A stretch of DNA of 38,420 bases from Chitinophagaceae bacterium. GTDB taxonomy: Bacteria; Bacteroidota; Bacteroidia; Chitinophagales; Chitinophagaceae. Positions within the stretch are counted from its first letter, which is position 1. Each line of letters starts with the position of its first letter. The stretch lies in NCBI GenBank assembly GCA_004028765.1, contig SAIX01000092.1:1-38420 (forward strand), read 5' to 3'. Positions 34,100-38,420 of the stretch are shown piece by piece. The position numbers and the translations under genes are program-made. The notes under the pieces were generated by a model. It saw nothing but the letters and a program-made list of their open reading frames with translations. It was not told where the DNA came from and did no database searches.

Positions 34100-34130
34100 T
34101 TAGTCTTTGGCTATTGGTCTTTGGTATTTT
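34100..34130. repeat. tagtctttgg/ttggtctttgg intergenic repeat
   Basis: Tandem near-copies of a T/G-rich unit (tagtctttggctat, tggtctttggtat). It lies in the gap between the DUF4349 and EVE genes. Similar CTTTGG-type stretches are frequent in Bacteroidota intergenic DNA. No function is evident. Confidence 0.4.
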
Positions 34131-34163
34131 TATTTTCAAAACTGAACGGATATCAGGGAATAA

Positions 34164-34207
34164 CTCTGCGCAACCTTAGTACCCTCCGCGTCTTTGCGGT
34201 GAAAAAA
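34164..34207. repeat. CTCTGCG/CTCCGCG-type intergenic repeat
   Basis: ctctgcgcaacc, ccctccgcg and tctttgcggtgaaaaaa follow each other. This resembles the element at 18394-18448 and is a well-known type of interspersed short repeat seen between genes in several bacteria. It shows no coding potential. Confidence 0.45.
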
Positions 34208-34280
34208 TCATCAATGTAACGATATAATAGGAGATATGCTGCATCCATAAAAGTGATCGACGATATGGAGAAAATATACT

Positions 34281-34691
34281 TTACTTAGTCCCCGCCATCT
34301 CCAGTACTATGTCCCATTCTTCGGGCTTCACTGCCTGTACAGATAAACGCCCAAGTCTTACCAGGTCCATATTTGACAAACGTTTATCCGCTTTTACCTG
34401 TGTAAGGGTTACCGGCTTTTTTAGTTTTTTATATGGCTTAAAATCCACCACCACCCAGGCGGGATCATCGGTGGTTGGGTCCTGGTAGGCTTCTTTCACA
34501 ACTTTGGCAATGCCTACAATTTCGGTTCCTTCATTGCTGTGGTACCAGAAAGCTAGGTCGCCTTTCTTCATGGCACGGAGGTTATTGCGTGCCGCATAAT
34601 TACGGACACCATCCCAGAAAGTCTGCCCGTCTTTTTCAAACTGTTCCCAACTGTATTTAAACGGTTCTGATTTGATGAGCCAGTAATTCAT
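34281..34691 (-). CDS. EVE domain protein
   Basis: A 136-residue single-domain protein of the EVE/PUA-like family (PF01878, relatives of human THYN1). The start MNYWLIKSEPFKYSWEQFEKD matches the family: the opening YWLIKSEP is almost invariant. GDLAFWYHSNEG and IVGIAKVVKEAY are further hallmarks. EVE domains bind modified bases in DNA or RNA, although for this stand-alone bacterial type the target is not settled. Length of 136 is normal. It is next to the LutA/LldE-type gene (34731) and lies 39 bp downstream of it, with a GAATTA repeat between, so co-transcription is possible but not certain. Confidence 0.93.
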   Translation of the reverse strand: MNYWLIKSEPFKYSWEQFEKDGQTFWDGVRNYAARNNLRAMKKGDLAFWYHSNEGTEIVGIAKVVKEAYQDPTTDDPAWVVVDFKPYKKLKKPVTLTQVKADKRLSNMDLVRLGRLSVQAVKPEEWDIVLEMAGTK

Positions 34692-34698
34692 AAATGGC

Positions 34699-34740
34699 AG
34701 AATTATGAATGAAGAATTAAGAATTAAGGATTATGAATTT
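34699..34740. repeat. GAATTAtgaatTAAgaatt intergenic repeat
   Basis: Short units of agaattatgaat, gaagaattaag and aattaaggattatgaattt are concatenated, much like the element at 4941-5005. It fills the 39-bp gap between the EVE gene and the LutA/LldE-type gene and overlaps the end of the latter. It has no coding potential of its own. Confidence 0.45.
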
Positions 34741-35459
34741 GTGAGGCCTTCCGCGAGGATTTCGGCGATGTGTTTTGTTTTTAACCCGGCACCTTTGTGT
34801 TTGTTACATCCGTCGATGTGCATGAGGCAGCTCACATCCGTACTGATCAGATATTCTGCCCCGGTATCCGATGCATTGTTCACTTTCTGGTCGCCCATGG
34901 CAATGCTGATGGGTTCAAATTTTACCGCGAATGTACCGCCGAAGCCACAGCAGGTTTCCACATCATTCATTTCAACGAGCTCGAGACCTTTTACTTTCGA
35001 TAATAACTGCCTTGGTTCGTTCTTGATCTTGCATTCGCGAAGACCGGCACAACTATCGTGATAGGTGGCTTTACCAGGGAAACTGGCGCCGATATCATCC
35101 ACTTTCAGGATATGGATCATGAATTCTGAAAATTCAAAGATCCTTTCCCCGAGTTTTTTGGCGAGGGCTGTTTCAGGTGCATTCTCGAACAGTTTCATAT
35201 AATAATTGCGCACAAAACCCACGCAGCTTGCACTGGGGGCCACTACATAATCCGATCCAGAAAAATCGTTGATAAACTTGGTGCAAACTTCTTTCGCTTC
35301 GCCCCAGAAACCGGCATTAAAAGCAGGTTGCCCGCAACAGGTTTGGGATGGGTTATACGATACGGTGCATCCGGTTTTTTCCAGCACTTTCACCATGCTG
35401 AAACCCACCTGCGGGTATAATTGATCAACAAAACAGGGGATAAATATCTGTACGTTCAT
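34731..35459 (-). CDS. (Fe-S)-binding CCG-domain protein, LutA/LldE type
   Basis: A 242-residue protein with two cysteine-rich CCG domains: Cys41-Cys42-Gly43 (SQTCCGQPAF) and Cys169-Cys170-Gly171 (VETCCGFGGTF), with further Cys at 9, 136 (YHDSCAGLRE) and 142. Such proteins bind an iron-sulfur cofactor and are the LutA/LldE subunit of the L-lactate-oxidising LutABC/LldEFG complex, or related heterodisulfide-reductase-like units. No LutB or LutC gene is next to it here. It starts 10 bp after the ribH stop, in an apparent operon of TPR, ribH and this gene. Confidence 0.93.
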   Translation of the reverse strand: MNVQIFIPCFVDQLYPQVGFSMVKVLEKTGCTVSYNPSQTCCGQPAFNAGFWGEAKEVCTKFINDFSGSDYVVAPSASCVGFVRNYYMKLFENAPETALAKKLGERIFEFSEFMIHILKVDDIGASFPGKATYHDSCAGLRECKIKNEPRQLLSKVKGLELVEMNDVETCCGFGGTFAVKFEPISIAMGDQKVNNASDTGAEYLISTDVSCLMHIDGCNKHKGAGLKTKHIAEILAEGLTNS

Positions 35460-35469
35460 TTACCGGATT

Positions 35470-35955
35470 TTAATAGATCAGTTTCCTGTTCAAAGCTATC
35501 ATTTTAATGGCAGTGGTGGCGGCTTCTTCGCCTTTGTGCCCGTGTTTCCCGCCGATGCGTTCGATGGCCTGTTGTTCATTATCGACTGTAAGCACCCCGA
35601 ATATCACAGGAACATCGAGCGATAAGTTCAGCTGCAAAACACCATCAGTAACTGCTTTGCATACATAATCAAAATGCGGTGTATCGCCGCGGATCACGGT
35701 TCCCAGTGTAATATAGGCATCGGGGATGCGCCCCTTTACATAAGCATAATGATTTTTTACGGTGAACGGGATCTCAAATGCACCCGGCACGGTAAGTGTT
35801 TTATGTGCAATGCCCTGTTGTTTCAGGATGCGTTTTACACCAGCTTCCAGTTTATGGATGATATGCGAATTCCATTCGGTTTTTACGATAACAATAAAGG
35901 CATCCTTCAGTGGAGGGATGCCTTTATTTAATGTTGTATTGCCTTTTGTTGCCAT
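35470..35955 (-). CDS. ribH: 6,7-Dimethyl-8-ribityllumazine synthase
   Basis: Lumazine synthase makes the riboflavin precursor from an aminopyrimidine and a four-carbon phosphate, usually as a large icosahedral shell. Signature motifs are intact in 161 residues: VKTEWNSHI (substrate-binding Trp 28), VPGAFEIPF (57-64), GTVIRGDTPHFDYV with the catalytic His at 94, and VIFGVLTVDNEQQAIERIGGKHGHKGEEAA. The ATG at 35955 opens a normal N-terminus. The TPR gene upstream ends 10 bp before, so the two are in an operon, an arrangement I have seen often in Bacteroidota. Other riboflavin genes are not in the window. No FMN riboswitch is apparent. Confidence 0.96.
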   Translation of the reverse strand: MATKGNTTLNKGIPPLKDAFIVIVKTEWNSHIIHKLEAGVKRILKQQGIAHKTLTVPGAFEIPFTVKNHYAYVKGRIPDAYITLGTVIRGDTPHFDYVCKAVTDGVLQLNLSLDVPVIFGVLTVDNEQQAIERIGGKHGHKGEEAATTAIKMIALNRKLIY

Positions 35956-35965
35956 GGCAAATGCA

Positions 35966-36634
35966 CTAATTCTTTTCGATACTTAAGCGATAGATGTATT
36001 TATCTGCCTGGAAACCTTTCTCTGTTTTCGGGAATTTTTCTTTGATATCCTTGTACAGGTCAAGTGCTTCCTTGGTTTTCCCGCTGGTTTCCAGCAGCAG
36101 TGCCGCACGGAAAAGGTACTCGGCAGAGTTGGCCTCATCTTTTTCAAAAGTGGCAGCGGCTTTCTTGTAATTTTCTACGGCTTCGTCTTTTTTATTCAGT
36201 TCTGAATAAGCATCCCCCAAACAGCCATAGGCCATCAACTGGATCTGCTTTGCATCGGTTGAAAAATCTTTCAGGAATTTTACCGCGTTGTTGAAATCGC
36301 CCAGTTTCAGGTAGCTAACGCCTGCATAATATTTTGCAAGGTTGGCAGCTTTGGTTCCACCAAAATTGTTGATCACATATAACACACCTTTGTTCTGTCC
36401 ATCGCCATTCAATACCAGGTTGGATGAATCCATACTGAAATATTTCTGTGCGTTGAACATTATATCAGATGCTTTCTCTTCCTTGGGTTTCTGGATGTAT
36501 TCATTGTATCCATACCAGCCGCCGCCGATGATCACTACGGCTGCTACAATAATCAGTACAGGTTTTTGAAATTTCTGCCAGAATCCCTGCATCTTCAACA
36601 GGGTATCATTCATTTCTTCGTGCTTCTCACTCAT
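35966..36634 (-). CDS. Membrane-anchored TPR protein (YfgM-like)
   Basis: A 222-residue protein with a short cytosolic N-terminus (MSEKHEEMNDTLLKMQGFWQ), one membrane segment at about 19-40 (PVLIIVAAVVIIGGGWYGY) and an outward-facing tail of three to four TPR repeats, for example NFGGTKAANLAKYYAGVSYL, DFNNAVKFLKDF, IQLMAYGCLGDAYSELNKKDE and EYLFRAALLLETSGKTKEALDLY. This is the layout of YfgM-type proteins, which help the Sec machinery and periplasmic chaperones in E. coli; the assignment here is by architecture only. It is the first gene of the unit with ribH. It is separated from the pdhA stop by 41 bp. Confidence 0.85.
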   Translation of the reverse strand: MSEKHEEMNDTLLKMQGFWQKFQKPVLIIVAAVVIIGGGWYGYNEYIQKPKEEKASDIMFNAQKYFSMDSSNLVLNGDGQNKGVLYVINNFGGTKAANLAKYYAGVSYLKLGDFNNAVKFLKDFSTDAKQIQLMAYGCLGDAYSELNKKDEAVENYKKAAATFEKDEANSAEYLFRAALLLETSGKTKEALDLYKDIKEKFPKTEKGFQADKYIYRLSIEKN

Positions 36635-36675
36635 AATTGGTGTTGTATTGTTGGGTTCTTATATGGGTTTGTGGT

Positions 36676-37671
36676 TTAATCTACATCAAATACATAGTTC
36701 TGATCGATGTACACATCTTTCAGCAATTCGCTTTCATCGGGCCATGGACTTTCTTCGGCGAACTTCACGCTTTCTTCTACTACCTGTGCTATCCGGTTAT
36801 CAATGGCCAGCAGGTCTTCTTCTTTTGCGAATTTATTGGAGAGGATGGTGTTCTTCACTTTTGTAAGCGGATCCTGGTCTTTATACTCTTCCACTTCTTC
36901 TTTGGAACGGTATTTCTGCGGATCGGAAATGGAATGACCTTTGTAACGGTAGGTCTTCATTTCGATGAGGGTAGGCCCATCGCCGCTTCTCGCTCTTTTC
37001 ACGGCGCGGGAAACACTTTCGTGAACAAGTTCAGGTGTCATGCCGTCTACCATATCTGCCGGCATATCATAGGCATCGGCCAGTTTATAAATATCCACCA
37101 CGTTGCTGGTACGTTGTATCGAAGTACCCATGGCGTAGTTATTGTTCTCGCAAATAAAGATCACCGGGAGCTTCCACAGCATGGCAAGGTTAAATGTTTC
37201 ATGAAGGATACCCTGGCGTGCAGCACCATCCCCGAAAAAGCAAAGAACCACATTATCGGTACCCATGTACTTTTCTGCAAATGCCAGTCCCGCACCTGTA
37301 CCGATCTGGGCACCTACAATACCATGACCACCAAAAAAGCGGTGTTCGGCACTGAAAAAGTGCATGCTGCCCCCTTTTCCTTTTGAGCAACCGGTGGCTT
37401 TTCCATACAATTCAGCCATACAGGAATTGGCCGACATACCCTTTGCCAAACCCAGTCCATGATCTCGGTAAGCAGTGATAAAAGGATCTGCGGGATTGGT
37501 GGCTGTCATACATCCGGCTGCAATGGCTTCCTGGCCCACATAGGCATGGAAAAAGCCGCGGATCTTACCGGCCATTTTATACATTTCTTCGGCTTTCAGT
37601 TCGAACTGGCGGATCAACTGCATCAGTTCGTACCAGTAGAGATAAGTTTCTTTCGAGAATTTGGTTGCCAC
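36676..37671 (-). CDS. pdhA: Pyruvate dehydrogenase E1 component, alpha subunit
   Basis: E1 alpha and beta decarboxylate pyruvate with thiamine diphosphate. The TPP signature is clear: GDGAARQGILHETF at 147-160 with ENNNYAMGT at 175-183, the GDG...NN motif. GGSMHFF (100-106), RFFGGHGIVGAQ and RYKGHSISDPQKYR are typical of the alpha subunit. The start codon is GTG at 37671; a TAA immediately precedes it in frame, so no longer start is possible, and the next Met is residue 17. A TATATTTG promoter element sits about 20 bp upstream. Length of 331 residues is normal. The beta subunit is not in the window. The E2 gene at 6729 may belong to the same complex, but it lies far away. Confidence 0.95.
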   Translation of the reverse strand: MATKFSKETYLYWYELMQLIRQFELKAEEMYKMAGKIRGFFHAYVGQEAIAAGCMTATNPADPFITAYRDHGLGLAKGMSANSCMAELYGKATGCSKGKGGSMHFFSAEHRFFGGHGIVGAQIGTGAGLAFAEKYMGTDNVVLCFFGDGAARQGILHETFNLAMLWKLPVIFICENNNYAMGTSIQRTSNVVDIYKLADAYDMPADMVDGMTPELVHESVSRAVKRARSGDGPTLIEMKTYRYKGHSISDPQKYRSKEEVEEYKDQDPLTKVKNTILSNKFAKEEDLLAIDNRIAQVVEESVKFAEESPWPDESELLKDVYIDQNYVFDVD

Positions 37672-37690
37672 TTAACTGAATTTTGAGGGG

Positions 37691-37698
37691 CAAATATA
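37691..37698 (-). promoter_or_regulatory. -7 promoter element of pdhA
   Basis: On the minus strand this reads TATATTTG, identical to the ychF element. It predicts transcription start near 37685 and a leader of about 14 nt before the GTG at 37671. No -33 TTG at proper spacing is seen. Confidence 0.55.
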
Positions 37699-37705
37699 GG
37701 TGAAA

Positions 37706-37771
37706 AGTCAGGAGTTTTGAACCTGGATTTTAGTTCCTGAACCGGTCACGCCCAATTCCAAACTCCTGACT
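37706..37771. repeat. Inverted repeat of AGTCAGGAGTTT type between pruA and pdhA
   Basis: AGTCAGGAGTTT (37706-37717) pairs perfectly with AAACTCCTGACT (37760-37771). The 42-bp interior has a weaker inner pairing (aacctgg and ccaatt region; agttcctgaacc). It lies just upstream of the pdhA promoter element and just downstream of the pruA stop codon, which is transcribed leftward. It may act as a terminator for neither gene directly, or as a repeat element; GTCAGGAG-type elements are common in Bacteroidota intergenic DNA. Confidence 0.55.
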
Positions 37772-37783
37772 CCAGACTGATTC

Positions 37784-38420
37784 TCAGCTTTCCCGCAGGA
37801 AAGGATAGGAATAATCCGTGGGCGGGTTATAGGTTTCTTTGACGGTACGCGCACTTAACCAGCGGTACAAGTTCAGCATACTGCCTGCCTTATCATTGGT
37901 ACCCGAAGCACGGGCGCCACCAAAAGGCTGCTGGCCTACCACGGCGCCGGTAGGTTTGTCGTTGATATAAAAATTACCCGCTGCATTTCTCAATTTGTTC
38001 GTGGCAAGTTCTATGGCCGATCTGTCCTGCGCAAGAACCGCACCGGTAAGGGCATAGGAAGAAGTGCCGTCCACCAGTTTCAGGGTTTCTTCAAATTTGT
38101 CGGCATCATATACATAAAGGGTAAGTACCGGCCCGAATATCTCTTCACACATGGTAACCGATTTCGGGTCTTTGGTTTCAATTACCGTAGGTTCGATGAA
38201 ATACCCTTCTTTTTTGCTGTAATTCCCACCGGTAAGGATCTTAACTTTTTTGTCTTTTTTGGCCTGGTCGATATAACGGGTGATGCTGTTGAAGGCTTTT
38301 TCATCGATCACCGCATTGATAAAATTGCTGAAATCTTCCACGGTACCCATCTTCATAGATCGGAGCGCAGCCACCAGTTTTGTTTTTACCGCTTCAGCGA
38401 TATTGCTTGGGATATAGGCA
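37784..38420 (-). CDS. pruA: L-glutamate gamma-semialdehyde dehydrogenase, C-terminal part (5' end outside window)
   Basis: This enzyme oxidises glutamate semialdehyde to glutamate with NAD+, the second step of proline breakdown. The reading frame is open to the window edge, reading AYIPSNIAEAVKTKL before the GTG at 38374, which is internal and not a start. The visible 211 or so residues include MKMGTVEDFSNFINAVID, EGYFIEPTVIETKDP, the aldehyde-dehydrogenase motif EEIFGPVLTLYVYD, and GNFYINDKPTGAVVGQQPFGGARASGTNDKAG in outline, the ALDH4A1-type signature that separates this family from other aldehyde dehydrogenases. The catalytic Cys lies upstream, outside the window. It ends with a short tail of TDYSYPFLRES. 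A long inverted repeat follows on the pdhA side. Confidence 0.95.
   Translation of the reverse strand, partial: AYIPSNIAEAVKTKLVAALRSMKMGTVEDFSNFINAVIDEKAFNSITRYIDQAKKDKKVKILTGGNYSKKEGYFIEPTVIETKDPKSVTMCEEIFGPVLTLYVYDADKFEETLKLVDGTSSYALTGAVLAQDRSAIELATNKLRNAAGNFYINDKPTGAVVGQQPFGGARASGTNDKAGSMLNLYRWLSARTVKETYNPPTDYSYPFLRES

Larger units (their letters stand above)
33959..34280. other. Non-coding region of 322 bp with two repeat-like stretches
   Basis: No convincing gene or RNA is seen. Two low-complexity elements lie in it: one with agtctttgg and ggtctttgg units (34100-34130) and one of the CTCTGCG type (34164-34207). The promoter of the DUF4349 gene, read leftward, should lie near 33959-34050, but no TAnnTTTG match was found on that strand. 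The end of the EVE gene, also read leftward, bounds the region at 34281. Confidence 0.6.

Noticed and set aside
36637..37386. 249-residue open frame on the plus strand, antisense to pdhA
   Set aside because: It lies entirely opposite pdhA and the gap after it; the translation is rich in Phe, His and Cys with no domain pattern, typical of a shadow frame.
1..38420. Searched for CRISPR arrays, tRNAs, rRNAs, insertion sequences, phage genes, toxin-antitoxin or defence systems
   Set aside because: No regularly spaced repeats, no transposase or integrase motifs, no tRNA-like sequences and no restriction or defence domains were seen.

Overview
The window looks like chromosomal DNA from a member of the Bacteroidota, most likely the family Chitinophagaceae. 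The evidence is the gene families (TonB-dependent receptors with N-terminal carboxypeptidase-like domains, HU-CCDC81-type protein, DUF6526, DUF2490, DUF4349, DUF6624, DUF2027/Smr), start codons that mostly lack a Shine-Dalgarno sequence, and several copies of the Bacteroidota -7 promoter element TAnnTTTG. I see no tRNA, rRNA, CRISPR array, phage or insertion sequence. Family names come from motif recognition by eye; no database search was run.

Layout. 1-3146: the C-terminal part of a DUF2027/Smr protein converges on a siderophore-type TonB-dependent receptor, with a strong bidirectional terminator between them. 3283-4940: the RNase P RNA gene rnpB, with promoter element, closing helix and T-run all visible, then prfB (release factor 2) with an intact programmed +1 frameshift. 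5008-9592 (minus strand): an unrecognised protein, a DUF2490 protein, a 2-oxoacid dehydrogenase E2 and a CinA-family protein. 9635-11893: a PBP4-type D,D-carboxypeptidase, a DUF6526 membrane protein and a hotdog thioesterase whose 3' end overlaps the DUF6526 gene. 12102-18379 (plus strand): an apparent operon of a giant TPR protein, a lysine-rich beta-barrel protein, a membrane-anchored HU-CCDC81-like protein and a methyltransferase. 18477-22984 (minus strand): glutaminyl cyclase lipoprotein, FAD oxidoreductase, YchF and a periplasmic triple-rhodanese protein. 23085-26347: a fused SpmA-SpmB membrane protein, a DUF6624 protein and a convergent protein with a weak EreA/ChaN-like signature. 26384-33054: a zinc-ligand-free sirtuin, divergent from a TonB receptor, a beta-helix lipoprotein and a purple-acid-phosphatase-like enzyme. 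33095-38420 (minus strand): DUF4349 lipoprotein, EVE protein, LutA/LldE-type protein, lumazine synthase, membrane-anchored TPR protein, pyruvate dehydrogenase E1 alpha, and the C-terminal part of L-glutamate gamma-semialdehyde dehydrogenase.

How the genes work together. Most of the window is core metabolism and cell-envelope housekeeping. Two modules deserve attention. The first is the TonB receptor, lipoprotein and phosphatase set at 27241-33054, a plausible organic-phosphate scavenging unit; its upstream gap carries 11-bp-spaced TTACC repeats resembling the spacing of Pho boxes. The second is the TPR, barrel and HU-CCDC81 operon at 12102-18379, which could link a nucleoid-type DNA-binding fold to the envelope. 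The sharpest mechanistic signals are in prfB: an AGGAGG-stimulated frameshift site, and a promoter element placed so that the message may start at its own AUG. I found no clear-cut entirely new system; these are the best leads.
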